Source: Ruminococcus_C sp963590855 (GTDB lineage: Bacteria > Bacillota > Clostridia > Oscillospirales > Ruminococcaceae). Taken from it: a stretch of 64,000 nt of DNA. Each line of letters starts with the position of its first letter. Position 1 is the stretch's first letter. Below are positions 40,299 through 49,008 of this stretch, in pieces. The position numbers and the translations under genes are program-made. The notes beneath the pieces were generated by a model. The model made no database searches and was not told the DNA's origin. It saw only the letters and a program-made list of their open reading frames with translations. The stretch spans positions 1-64,000 of the forward strand of contig CAVAQT010000014.1 in NCBI GenBank assembly GCA_963590855.1, read 5' to 3'.

Positions 40299-41231
40299 TC
40301 AATCCGCGAACAATGTAGTAGAATAATAGCGGTCACCACTGTCCGGCAGCAGTGCAACAATAGTCTTTCCGGCATTTTCCGGCTTCTTCGCCAGTTCCAG
40401 TACTGCGTGCAGTGCAGCGCCGGAGGAAATACCCACCAGAATGCCCTCATGCTTGGCAACCAGCTTTGCTGCCGCAAAAGCATCATCATTCTGCACTTCA
40501 AAAATGTCATCATAGATCTTGGTGTTCAGTGTCTGGGGCACAAAGCCTGCGCCGATTCCCTGAATTTTATGCGGGCCAGGCTTTCCGCCGGCAAGTACCG
40601 GAGAATCTGCCGGCTCAACGGCAACGATCTTCACATCCGGATTCTGCGACTTCAGATATTCGCCTGTACCGCTGATGGTGCCGCCTGTGCCGACACCAGC
40701 CACAAAGAAATCTACCTTGCCGTCTGTGTCGCGCCAGATCTCCGGGCCAGTGGTCTTGCGATGTGCTTCCGGATTCGCCGGATTCTCAAACTGCCCCGGA
40801 ATAAAGCCGCCGGGAATCTCTTCAGCCAGTTCCTTGGCGCGCTCGATCGCGCCCTTCATACCCTTTACACCCTGTGTCAGAACGATTTCTGCACCATAGG
40901 CTTTCAGAATGTTGCGGCGCTCTACGCTCATGGTCTCCGGCATGGTCAGGATCACACGATAGCCCTTAGACGCGGCAATCGCTGCCAGTCCGATACCAGT
41001 ATTCCCGGAAGTCGGCTCGATAATCACAGAGCCTTCATGCAGCTTCCCGGTTTTTTCTGCATCTTCCAGCATTGCCTTTGCAATACGATCCTTGACGCTG
41101 CCTGCCGGATTCAGATATTCCAGTTTGACCAGAACACGCGCTTTCAGTTCCTGTTCCTTTTCCAGATTGATGACTTCTACCAGCGGGGTATTGCCGATAA
41201 GTTCCACTGCACCCTGATAAATCTTAGACAT
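40299..41231 (-). CDS. cysK: Cysteine synthase (O-acetylserine sulfhydrylase)
   Basis: PLP enzyme that makes cysteine from O-acetylserine and sulfide. 310 residues: PLP lysine in PAGSVKDRIAKAM, the substrate loop TSGNTG, phosphate loop GVGTGGTISGTG. Full length. It may double as co-regulator with the Rrf2 protein encoded 115 nt downstream. It lies 56 nt after cysA without a clear promoter, so it is probably the fifth gene of the sulfate transport operon. Confidence 0.96.
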   Translation of the reverse strand: MSKIYQGAVELIGNTPLVEVINLEKEQELKARVLVKLEYLNPAGSVKDRIAKAMLEDAEKTGKLHEGSVIIEPTSGNTGIGLAAIAASKGYRVILTMPETMSVERRNILKAYGAEIVLTQGVKGMKGAIERAKELAEEIPGGFIPGQFENPANPEAHRKTTGPEIWRDTDGKVDFFVAGVGTGGTISGTGEYLKSQNPDVKIVAVEPADSPVLAGGKPGPHKIQGIGAGFVPQTLNTKIYDDIFEVQNDDAFAAAKLVAKHEGILVGISSGAALHAVLELAKKPENAGKTIVALLPDSGDRYYSTTLFAD

Positions 41232-41287
41232 AACGCATAACTCCTTTTTTCAATTACGAAATCAAACAAAATATAACCGAACAATCA

Positions 41288-42346
41288 TCAGATAAATACA
41301 GAATCGTCCTGGAGAGACTGGTTCTCCAACAAGTAACATTTCTCCCCGACGATCACAAACAACCGATAGAGGAACACATCTACCGTTTCCCCTACTGAAA
41401 CGCTTTCCTCTTCCAGATCACGTTTGGCAATCAGCAGATCGCCGTTGACCCGAACCTCTATCTCGATCCAGTCACCGCGGAACGATGCGCGTTCCACTAC
41501 GCCCTGCGAAGCGGAACTGCCGTATTTCTGCACCTCGTTTTTCTTGGTGATCTTGAGAAATTCCGGACGGACAATGGCTTTTTCCACACCGTCCATATGC
41601 TGAAAGGTGTGATATTTCTGGTAATCCGCCAGAACAGAAGTCTGTCCGAAAAATGATGCTGTAAATGCAGTCTGCGGATGGCGGTAGATCTCAATGGGCG
41701 TTCCCATCTGTTCGATCCTGCCGCGGTTGGTGATAATGATCTCATCCGCCACCTCAATGGCCTCGTCCTGGTCATGGGTGACAAAGATACTGGTGACACC
41801 CAGCTTTCCGATCATTTCTTTCAGCCAGCTGCGCAGTTCCTGCCGTACCTTTGCATCAATGGCGGCAAAAGGTTCGTCCAATAGAAGCAGCTGCGGATTC
41901 GGCGCAAGTGCTCTGGCAAACGCCACACGCTGGCGCTGTCCGCCGGAGAGCTGGCTGGGATAGCGTCGTTCCAAACCGCGCAGACCAATGAGGTCTACCA
42001 ATTCCATCACGCGGTTGTGAATGGTCTTGCGGTCGGCCTTCTGCACTTTTAAGCCAAAGGCAATATTATCGTATACCGTCATATACCGGAACAAAGCGTA
42101 GTTCTGGAACACAAAGCCGATGCCGCGCTTGCTTGCCGGGATATCGTTGACGACTTTGCCGTCGATCTTGATCTCGCCGCTGTCCGGATGCTCCAGACCG
42201 GCGATCATGCGGAGAATGGTCGTTTTTCCGCTGCCGCTTGGGCCGAGCAATCCGATGAGCTTTCCCTTTTCGATTCCGAAACTGACATCATCGGATGCCT
42301 GATAATTGCCGTAGCGTTTATGAATATGATTCAACTCAACATACAT
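41288..42346 (-). CDS. cysA: Sulfate ABC transporter, ATP-binding protein
   Basis: 352 residues. Walker A GPSGSGKTT, signature LSGGQRQRVAFARAL, Walker B LLLDEPFAAID, followed by a C-terminal regulatory domain of about 110 residues (TOBE-like). It powers import through CysT/CysW. It overlaps cysW by 1 nt. Thiosulfate is a possible second substrate. Confidence 0.95.
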   Translation of the reverse strand: MYVELNHIHKRYGNYQASDDVSFGIEKGKLIGLLGPSGSGKTTILRMIAGLEHPDSGEIKIDGKVVNDIPASKRGIGFVFQNYALFRYMTVYDNIAFGLKVQKADRKTIHNRVMELVDLIGLRGLERRYPSQLSGGQRQRVAFARALAPNPQLLLLDEPFAAIDAKVRQELRSWLKEMIGKLGVTSIFVTHDQDEAIEVADEIIITNRGRIEQMGTPIEIYRHPQTAFTASFFGQTSVLADYQKYHTFQHMDGVEKAIVRPEFLKITKKNEVQKYGSSASQGVVERASFRGDWIEIEVRVNGDLLIAKRDLEEESVSVGETVDVFLYRLFVIVGEKCYLLENQSLQDDSVFI

Positions 42347-43167
42347 CAGGTATCCCTCTTTCCCCGGCGTTCGACCAGACTGCGAATCACCAGAATTACA
42401 ATTGCCATCATCACCAGGATGGAAGAAACCGCAAATGCGGGCACATACTGAAATTCATTGAACAAGATCTCCACATGCAGCGGCAGTGTGTTGGTTCTGC
42501 CGCGCAGATGGCCGGACAAAACAGAGACTGCGCCGAACTCACCCATTGCACGCGCCGCACACAGCACAACGCCGTAAAGCAGTGCCCAGCGAATGTGCGG
42601 AAATGTCACCTTGCGGAAGATCGTCCAGGCATTTGCGCCCATCAGCGCCGCCGCCTCTTCCTCGTCCGTGCCCTGAGATTCCAGAACCGGGATCAGTTCC
42701 CGGGAAACAAATGGAAATGTGACGAATACCGTAGCCAGGATAATGCCCGGCACAGCGAATACCACCTTGATGCCCAGATCCTGCAAAAGCGGATAGATCA
42801 CACTCTGTCTGCCGAAAGTCAGCAGAAAGATCAGACCGGCAATAACCGGAGAAATGGTTACAGGCACATCGATCAGTGTGGTCAGCACCTTTTTCCCGGG
42901 GAAATGATATTTCGTGACTGTCAGCGCTGCAAACACGCCGAAAATCGTATTGACACCCACGGCACATGCCGTCGCTTCCAAGGTCAGCAGCACCGCTTTT
43001 ACAGTGTATTTATCGGTCACAGCCGCCTGATAGGTTCTCCATCCGTCTCGAAGAGATTCGGAGATCACGGTAATCAGCGGCAGAAGCAGCATCAGCACCA
43101 GAAACAGAACGCTGACGCCGATCAGCACCCACTTTACGATTTTAGAACCAATGGTTTCTTCATGCAT
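42346..43167 (-). CDS. cysW: Sulfate ABC transporter permease CysW
   Basis: 273 residues, six predicted transmembrane helices, with the cytoplasmic EAA loop EEEAAALMGANAWTIFRKVT that docks to the ATPase. Starts 1 nt after the cysT stop. Partner of CysT in the membrane channel. Confidence 0.93.
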   Translation of the reverse strand: MHEETIGSKIVKWVLIGVSVLFLVLMLLLPLITVISESLRDGWRTYQAAVTDKYTVKAVLLTLEATACAVGVNTIFGVFAALTVTKYHFPGKKVLTTLIDVPVTISPVIAGLIFLLTFGRQSVIYPLLQDLGIKVVFAVPGIILATVFVTFPFVSRELIPVLESQGTDEEEAAALMGANAWTIFRKVTFPHIRWALLYGVVLCAARAMGEFGAVSVLSGHLRGRTNTLPLHVEILFNEFQYVPAFAVSSILVMMAIVILVIRSLVERRGKRDT

Positions 43168-43168
43168 C

Positions 43169-44002
43169 TCACTGACCTCCCTTCAGGATCCTGGAACTTC
43201 TCGCCTGCACCAGATTGCTCAGGAACAGGATCAGGAACGCCGCTGCCAGCATCACAAGCGCAATGGAAGTGGCACTGGTATAGTCGTATTCCTGTAGCTT
43301 TGACATAATAATCAATGGCGTGATCTCGGTCTCATAGGGCTGATTTCCGGCAATGAAAACAACGCTGCCGTATTCTCCGAGACATCTGCCAAACGCCAGA
43401 CCAAAACCGGTCAGAGCTGACGGCAGAATCTCCGGAAAGATCACCTTCCAGAAGATCCGGATGCGGCTCGCACCCATCACGCCTGCCGCTTCTTCATAGG
43501 TAGGATCCAGCTTTTCCAGAATGGGCTGCACCGTCCGCACCACAAAGGGAATGCCAATGAAGATCAGCGCCACTGTGATGCCGACTCTGGTATAGGCAAT
43601 GTGCAGTCCAAACCGGGCGAAAAATTTTCCCACCATACCGGTATCGGCAGTCAGCGATGTCAGTGCAATGCCGGCAACCGCTGTAGGCAAGGCAAAAGGC
43701 AATTCGATCATGCCGTTGAGCAGACGCTTCATGGGAAAATGATAGCGAACCAATACCCACGCCAGGATCACGCCCATGACCGCGTTGACTGCCGATGCTG
43801 CAAACGCCGTCAGCAGACTGACGCGAAAGCTTGCCAGAACACGCGGTCTCGTGATCGTCTCCCAAAACTCTGCCGGGCTGAGCTTTGCTGTATAGATCAC
43901 CAGAGAAGCCAGCGGGATCAGTACAACAATGCTGAGAATCGAAAGTGTGACGCCCAGGGACAGCCCAAATCCGGGAATCACGCGTTTACTGCCTTTTTTC
44001 AT
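43169..44002 (-). CDS. cysT: Sulfate ABC transporter permease CysT
   Basis: 277 residues, six predicted transmembrane helices and an EAA loop (EEAAGVMGASRIRIFWKVIF). Also called CysU. It lies 9 nt after sbp and 1 nt before cysW. The N-terminus is Lys/Arg-rich, as expected for cytoplasmic placement. Confidence 0.93.
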   Translation of the reverse strand: MKKGSKRVIPGFGLSLGVTLSILSIVVLIPLASLVIYTAKLSPAEFWETITRPRVLASFRVSLLTAFAASAVNAVMGVILAWVLVRYHFPMKRLLNGMIELPFALPTAVAGIALTSLTADTGMVGKFFARFGLHIAYTRVGITVALIFIGIPFVVRTVQPILEKLDPTYEEAAGVMGASRIRIFWKVIFPEILPSALTGFGLAFGRCLGEYGSVVFIAGNQPYETEITPLIIMSKLQEYDYTSATSIALVMLAAAFLILFLSNLVQARSSRILKGGQ

Positions 44003-44011
44003 ATGTGCTCC

Positions 44012-45019
44012 TTATTTTTCATAGATCTGATCGAAAATGCCGCCCTCTGCAAAATGCTTTTTCTGCGCCGCATCCCATCCGCCGAAGTCCTGGATGGAAA
44101 CCAGATCAATGTTCAGATCAAATACATCTGCATATTCTTTCAAGATCGCTTCATTGGTGGGACGATAATAATTGTCCGCGGCGATCCGCTGTGCATCATC
44201 CGAGTATAAATACTGTAAGTATTCTGTTGCCACATCTCGTGTGTTTCGCCGATCGACTACCTCGTCCACCACAGCCACAGACGGCTGCGCCAGAATGCTG
44301 ATGCTTGGATTTACGATCTCATATTCCTCCGGGTCATCCCGCATGGATAGATACGCTTCGTTTTCCCAGGCGATGAGCACATCACCCTGTCCGTTCTCCA
44401 CAAATGTAGTGGTTGCGCCGCGTGCGCCGGAATCCAGCACCAACACATTCTGATAAAGCTTTTTGACAAACGCCTCTGTCTGTGCTTCGTCACCGTTGTA
44501 CTTTCGTTCGGCATAGCTCCAGGCAGCCAGATAATTCCAGCGCGCACCGCCGGAGGTTTTGGGGTTCGGCGTGATGATATCCACATCATCCCGCACTAGA
44601 TCATCCCAGTCCTGAATGTTTTTGGGATTGCCTTTGCGCACCAGAAAGACAATCGTAGAGGTATACGGTGCGCTGTCGTCCGGAAATTCATCCACCCAGC
44701 CGTCCTCGATCAGCCCGGCATCCCGGATAGAATCAATGTCATATTCCAGTGCCAGTGTTACCACATCGGCATCGAGACCGTTCGCCACTTCCAGCGCCTG
44801 TTTTCCGGAGCCGCCGTGAGACTGTATCACCTCTACATCCTGTCCGGTTTTTTCTTTCCAGTGTTCGGCAAAGATCGTATTATATTCGGTATAGAGCTCC
44901 CGGGTGGGATCGTAGGAAACGTTAACGATGCTCACCGTATTGCCGTTTCCGCAGCCGCTGAGCATTCCGCCCGTCAGAACTGCTGCAAGCAGTACACCGA
45001 TGATTTTTCCTGTTTTCAT
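44012..45019 (-). CDS. sbp: Sulfate-binding lipoprotein
   Basis: 335 residues. A lipoprotein signal with lipobox LSGC (Cys about residue 22) anchors it outside the membrane; the mature part has the sulfate-binding protein pattern (VSYDPTRELYTEYNTIF, SHGGSGKQA, TPNPKTSGGARWNYLAAW). It captures sulfate, or thiosulfate, for CysTWA. First gene of the transport operon. Confidence 0.95.
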   Translation of the reverse strand: MKTGKIIGVLLAAVLTGGMLSGCGNGNTVSIVNVSYDPTRELYTEYNTIFAEHWKEKTGQDVEVIQSHGGSGKQALEVANGLDADVVTLALEYDIDSIRDAGLIEDGWVDEFPDDSAPYTSTIVFLVRKGNPKNIQDWDDLVRDDVDIITPNPKTSGGARWNYLAAWSYAERKYNGDEAQTEAFVKKLYQNVLVLDSGARGATTTFVENGQGDVLIAWENEAYLSMRDDPEEYEIVNPSISILAQPSVAVVDEVVDRRNTRDVATEYLQYLYSDDAQRIAADNYYRPTNEAILKEYADVFDLNIDLVSIQDFGGWDAAQKKHFAEGGIFDQIYEK

Positions 45020-45109
45020 GCCGTTTCCCTCTTTTCTGTACCGTCTGAGAGCGGTAAATCCTGCTTCTCCGATAATTCATATTGATTTGATATGTTTAGT
45101 ATGTTACAT

Positions 45110-45138
45110 ATCATACTGCAAAACTAGTAATTTGTCAA
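45110..45138 (-). promoter_or_regulatory. Promoter of the sbp-cysTWA-cysK operon
   Basis: Minus-strand TTGACA (45133-45138), 17 bp, TATGAT (45110-45115). The ACTAGTAA-TTT-GTCAATAGG block (45123-45142) overlaps it. Confidence 0.78.
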
Positions 45139-45150
45139 TAGGAATCCTAT
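45138..45150. promoter_or_regulatory. 13 bp palindrome at the sbp promoter
   Basis: ATAGGAATCCTAT is a perfect odd palindrome touching the upstream edge of the -35 box. Its half-site resembles the ATTCCTAT half of CymR boxes as I recall them, so it is a candidate operator for the Rrf2 regulator. Confidence 0.5.
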
Positions 45151-45298
45151 GCTTTTGTAGAGTTGCACAAACATTACTGATAATTCATAGGGATATCATA
45201 GGCATTATAGATAGATTCCGGCGGTATGTTCTATCGTGCCGCTTGTCTGCATAGGATAAAACAAAGCCGCTGGACGGCAAAAAAAGGAGGAGTTCCAT

Positions 45299-46855
45299 AT
45301 GGATCTGAAAATCAATCGGGAAATGCTTCCTGTGACTGAAGTCATTCTGGACGAGATGCAGGAGCAAAGCGTTGAACTGGACTATGTACTGCCGGACTAT
45401 GATCCGGACATTTTCCGCATGATCGGCTGTGAGATTCAGCCTGCCATTGTCAATTCCACCATTGGTACAGACCGCATCACCTATGAACTGCGGGCAGACA
45501 TCCGGGTGTTGTACTGCGGTTCCGGAAGCACCACACTGCAATGCGTGACACAACAGATGAACTTTACCCGAAGCATCGAACTGCCCCGGCCGGCAGACGA
45601 GCCGGAGGTCACGCTCCGTCCCAGAACCACCTATGCCAATTGCCGGGCAGTCAGTCCGCGCCGTCTGGAGGTACGCGGTGCGGTTTCCATTGCGATCCGC
45701 GTCACTGGCGACCGCAAACAGGAGGTCATCCAGGATGTTTTCGGCATGCATGTTCAGCTGCGCCGAAAGCCCGTGGAATATGCCGCCCAGAAACGGCGCG
45801 CCGTCAAGCATATCCTGCTCAATGAGGATGTCGAGTTGGGTGCATCGAAGCCGCCTATTCGCAGCATCGTCCGCAGCAACGTCCGTCTGGGGCACGAAGA
45901 GCAGTCCATCCTCGCCGGAAAACTGGTGGCAAAGGGTGAGGCGGAAGTGCAGTTTCTCTACACCTGGCAGCAGGAGGACGGCAGCAGCGGCATGGAACAG
46001 ATGCAGTTCACCGTCCCCTACAGTCAAATTGTAGACATGGCACAGATCGATGACACCTACCGCGGCAGCGTAGACACCCGTGTCGTACGCTGCGACTTAA
46101 AGCCCTGTCCCGGAAAAGGCGGCAGTCTGGACAGTGTACAGTGCGAGATCGAACTCTGTCTGCACTGCACTGCTGTCAAAACCGCCTCGATCCAACTCGT
46201 GACGGATGCTTTCTCCACAATTTATCCCTGTGAACAAGAAACCGTCTCCATTCAGATCGACACCGCACCGCAGCCGATCCGTGCAGCCATGCCATGCAGT
46301 GCATCTCTGCAGCCGGGAGATACAGCACCAGAGTGCATCTATGATCTCTACTGCCAGGTGCGCAACATCAACATGCAGTTGCTTTCTGACACCAACCGCA
46401 TCCGGGTCAGCGGCATGCTCTGTTGCAGTCTTTTAGCTGGCGATGCCGAGGGAATGCCCATGCTTTTGGAAAAGGAAGAGGCGTTCGAGGTATACACCAA
46501 CTCAGACATTCCTGTGGACAACGCGGTGCTCCAGGCAGAAGTCACACCTACCGACTGCACCTATCATCTCGCACCGGACGGCAGGATCACGATCCAGGCA
46601 ACACTGCTGCTGCAGGGCTGTCTTTGTCCCTCCGACCGCTATGTCTGCCTGTCTGCATTGACCGTTGACGGCGAGACAAAGCTGGTGCGGGACGGCGATT
46701 ATGCGCTGAAACTGTACTACGGTGTGGAGCATGAGGATGTATGGGATATCGCCAAGCGATGCCGCACCAGTGTGCATGCCATCATGGAAGAAAACGAACT
46801 GACAGACGAACAGCTGACAACACCCGGGATGCTCTTCATCCCCATTGTACAGTGA
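45299..46855 (+). CDS. sipL: SipL-like spore coat morphogenesis protein (SPOCS/DUF3794 with LysM)
   Basis: 518 residues. Several SPOCS (DUF3794) beta-domains fill about residues 30-440 (for example CEIQPAIVNSTIGTDRITYE and LAGKLVAKGEAEVQFLY). A LysM-like domain ends the protein (GVEHEDVWDIAKRCRTSVHA to TPGMLFIPIVQ). In C. difficile, SipL binds SpoIVA through its LysM domain and is needed to assemble the coat round the forespore. spoIVA is the next gene, 19 nt downstream, which makes this assignment strong. GGAGG lies 8 nt before the ATG. Confidence 0.9.
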   Translation: MDLKINREMLPVTEVILDEMQEQSVELDYVLPDYDPDIFRMIGCEIQPAIVNSTIGTDRITYELRADIRVLYCGSGSTTLQCVTQQMNFTRSIELPRPADEPEVTLRPRTTYANCRAVSPRRLEVRGAVSIAIRVTGDRKQEVIQDVFGMHVQLRRKPVEYAAQKRRAVKHILLNEDVELGASKPPIRSIVRSNVRLGHEEQSILAGKLVAKGEAEVQFLYTWQQEDGSSGMEQMQFTVPYSQIVDMAQIDDTYRGSVDTRVVRCDLKPCPGKGGSLDSVQCEIELCLHCTAVKTASIQLVTDAFSTIYPCEQETVSIQIDTAPQPIRAAMPCSASLQPGDTAPECIYDLYCQVRNINMQLLSDTNRIRVSGMLCCSLLAGDAEGMPMLLEKEEAFEVYTNSDIPVDNAVLQAEVTPTDCTYHLAPDGRITIQATLLLQGCLCPSDRYVCLSALTVDGETKLVRDGDYALKLYYGVEHEDVWDIAKRCRTSVHAIMEENELTDEQLTTPGMLFIPIVQ

Positions 46856-46874
46856 CGGCAGGAGGTATCAGAAC

Positions 46875-48350
46875 ATGGCAAATACGATCTATGAGGACAT
46901 CGCCTGCCGCACCGGCGGTGACATTTATGTCGGCGTCGTCGGCCCTGTCCGCTCCGGAAAATCCACATTTATCAAACGATTCATGGAACAGCTGGTCATT
47001 CCGCATATTGCAGACGAAGCGTGGAAAGAACGCGCCACAGATGAACTGCCCCAGTCCGCCGCCGGAAGAACCATTATGACCACCGAACCGAAGTTCATCC
47101 CGGAGGATGCGGTAGAGCTGACGCTGGGAGACAATGCGCACATGCGGCTGCGCATGATCGACTGTGTGGGTTATATTATCCCCAGTGCGCTGGGATACAT
47201 CGAAAACGAACAGCCCCGAATGGTACATACCCCCTGGTTTGACCAGGAAGTGCCGTTCAATATGGCAGCAGAAGTGGGCACAAGAAAAGTCATTGCGGAG
47301 CATTCCACCATTGGCCTGGTCGTCACCACGGACGGCAGCATCACCGATCTGCCGCGGGAAGAATACGCCGAGTGTGAGCAGCGCGTCATCGAAGAGCTGC
47401 AGGAACTGGGAAAACCTTTTGCAGTGCTGCTGAATTGCATGGATCCCCACACGCCCCAGGCAAAAGCGATGGCACAGCAGCTTTCCGAAAAATACAACGC
47501 CCCGGTACTGCCGGTGAGCTGCCCTGATCTGGATGAAGCCGATATTTGCAGCATCCTGACAGAACTGCTCCGGGTGTTTCCGGTTCGGGAGATCAATGTG
47601 TGCATGCCGAAATGGGTAGCTTCTCTGGAAAAAGAGCACTGGCTGAGAGAATCCGTTTTCTCCTGCATTCGTCAGGCTGCCGCAGAAGTCCACACCATCC
47701 GGGATACAGCACTCTTCGCAGAAGCGGTCAGCACCTGTCCCTATGTCACACGGGCGGCAATTCGGGAAATGCACATGGGCACGGGCAGCGTCTGTGCAGA
47801 GGTGGAACTGGACAGTTCGTTGTTTTACCGCATTCTGGGCGAGACCACGGGACTGGACATTCATGGAGAAAACGATCTGCTGCCGCTGCTTCTGGAACTG
47901 AGTCGTATTCAAAAGGAGTACGCGAAGATCGAACCGGCGCTCCGGGAGGTGGAAGCTACCGGATACGGCATCGTTATGCCGGAGCAAAGCGAGATGACAC
48001 TGGAAGAACCGGAGATCATCAAGCAGGGCGGGCGCTATGGTGTCCGGCTGCGTGCTTCTGCACCGTCCATTCACATGATGCGTGCGGACATCCGCACGAC
48101 CGTCAGCCCCATTGTCGGGACAGAGCGACAGAGCGAAGAGCTGGTCATGTACTTATTGGAGGGCTTCGAGGAAGACCCCACCAAGATCTGGTCGTCGAAC
48201 ATCTTCGGGAAATCACTGCATGAACTGGTGGGCGAAGGCCTGCACAACAAGCTTTCCAAAATGCCCATGGATGCAAGGTTAAAGCTTCAGGAAACATTGC
48301 AGCGTATCATCAACGAGGGATGCAGCGGTCTGATCTGCTTTATTCTCTGA
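46875..48350 (+). CDS. spoIVA: Stage IV sporulation protein A
   Basis: ATPase that polymerises on the mother-cell face of the forespore membrane and forms the base of the coat. 491 residues; the N-terminal ATPase domain has Walker A GPVRSGKS (residues 23-30) and VGYIIPSALGY, then middle and C-terminal domains characteristic of SpoIVA (GVRLRASAPSIHMMRADI). GGAGG lies 9 nt before the ATG at 46875; the frame opens 10 codons earlier inside sipL. SpoVM, its membrane anchor in Bacillus, is encoded at 55.6 kb. Confidence 0.96.
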   Translation: MANTIYEDIACRTGGDIYVGVVGPVRSGKSTFIKRFMEQLVIPHIADEAWKERATDELPQSAAGRTIMTTEPKFIPEDAVELTLGDNAHMRLRMIDCVGYIIPSALGYIENEQPRMVHTPWFDQEVPFNMAAEVGTRKVIAEHSTIGLVVTTDGSITDLPREEYAECEQRVIEELQELGKPFAVLLNCMDPHTPQAKAMAQQLSEKYNAPVLPVSCPDLDEADICSILTELLRVFPVREINVCMPKWVASLEKEHWLRESVFSCIRQAAAEVHTIRDTALFAEAVSTCPYVTRAAIREMHMGTGSVCAEVELDSSLFYRILGETTGLDIHGENDLLPLLLELSRIQKEYAKIEPALREVEATGYGIVMPEQSEMTLEEPEIIKQGGRYGVRLRASAPSIHMMRADIRTTVSPIVGTERQSEELVMYLLEGFEEDPTKIWSSNIFGKSLHELVGEGLHNKLSKMPMDARLKLQETLQRIINEGCSGLICFIL

Positions 48351-48359
48351 TCGGCATGC

Positions 48360-48403
48360 AAAAAGCGCCGGAACGGTTTTTACACACGTTCCGGCGCTTT
48401 TTT
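48360..48403. terminator. Bidirectional terminator between spoIVA and the scr operon
   Basis: Perfect stem AAAAAGCGCCGGAACG with its complement (48360-48375 with 48387-48402), loop 11 nt, A-run and T-run at the ends. Serves spoIVA (plus) and the sucrose operon (minus). Confidence 0.9.
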
Positions 48404-48489
48404 GGAATGGAATAAGAATCCTCAGGCAGACCGCGCACAGCGCTTTGTACGGTGCCGCCTTAGAATCTGTTGGCGTATCTTTTCACAGA

Positions 48490-49002
48490 TTATTTGTCAT
48501 ATGTCAGTGCCGCAGTCTTTCCGGCTTCAGCATCGGTATAATTCGGATGGATTCCCTGGACATCGTCCAGATTGGTAATCAGCACCACTGTAAATTTCGG
48601 CAGGTTTTTCTGTTCCAGCAAACCCAGATCTACTGTTGCCAGCAGTTCGCCGGCGCGGATCTGATCCCCTGCCTTGTGCTTGGTGCGAAAACCAGCGCCA
48701 TTCAGCGAAACGGTATTGATGCCAATATGCACCAGAACCTCCAGACCATCCGATGTTTCGATGCCGTATGCGTGAAGAGAATCCTGTACATCCACGATCT
48801 TGCCGGAAACCGGAGACAATACAGTTCCGTCCGTAGGGTCAATGGCATAGCCGTCGCCCAGTACCTTTTCTGCAAATACCGGATCCGGAAGTGATTCTAC
48901 CGGAACGATCTTTCCGTTCTGTACTGCCAGCAGTGTATTTGCCGGTGCTTCCGGCAGTGTTTCTTCCTTTTTCCCTTTTTTCAAAAAATCAAACATTCCC
49001 AT
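48490..49002 (-). CDS. PTS glucose-type EIIA component
   Basis: 170 residues, Crr/EIIA-Glc fold, phospho-accepting His92 in LVHIGINTV and the partner His in DSLHAYG. It takes phosphate from HPr and passes it to an EIIB domain. The sucrose EIIBC encoded three genes upstream has no EIIA domain, so this stand-alone EIIA most likely completes it. Last gene of the operon, 6 nt after scrK. Confidence 0.93.
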   Translation of the reverse strand: MGMFDFLKKGKKEETLPEAPANTLLAVQNGKIVPVESLPDPVFAEKVLGDGYAIDPTDGTVLSPVSGKIVDVQDSLHAYGIETSDGLEVLVHIGINTVSLNGAGFRTKHKAGDQIRAGELLATVDLGLLEQKNLPKFTVVLITNLDDVQGIHPNYTDAEAGKTAALTYDK

Positions 49003-49008
49003 GATCGC

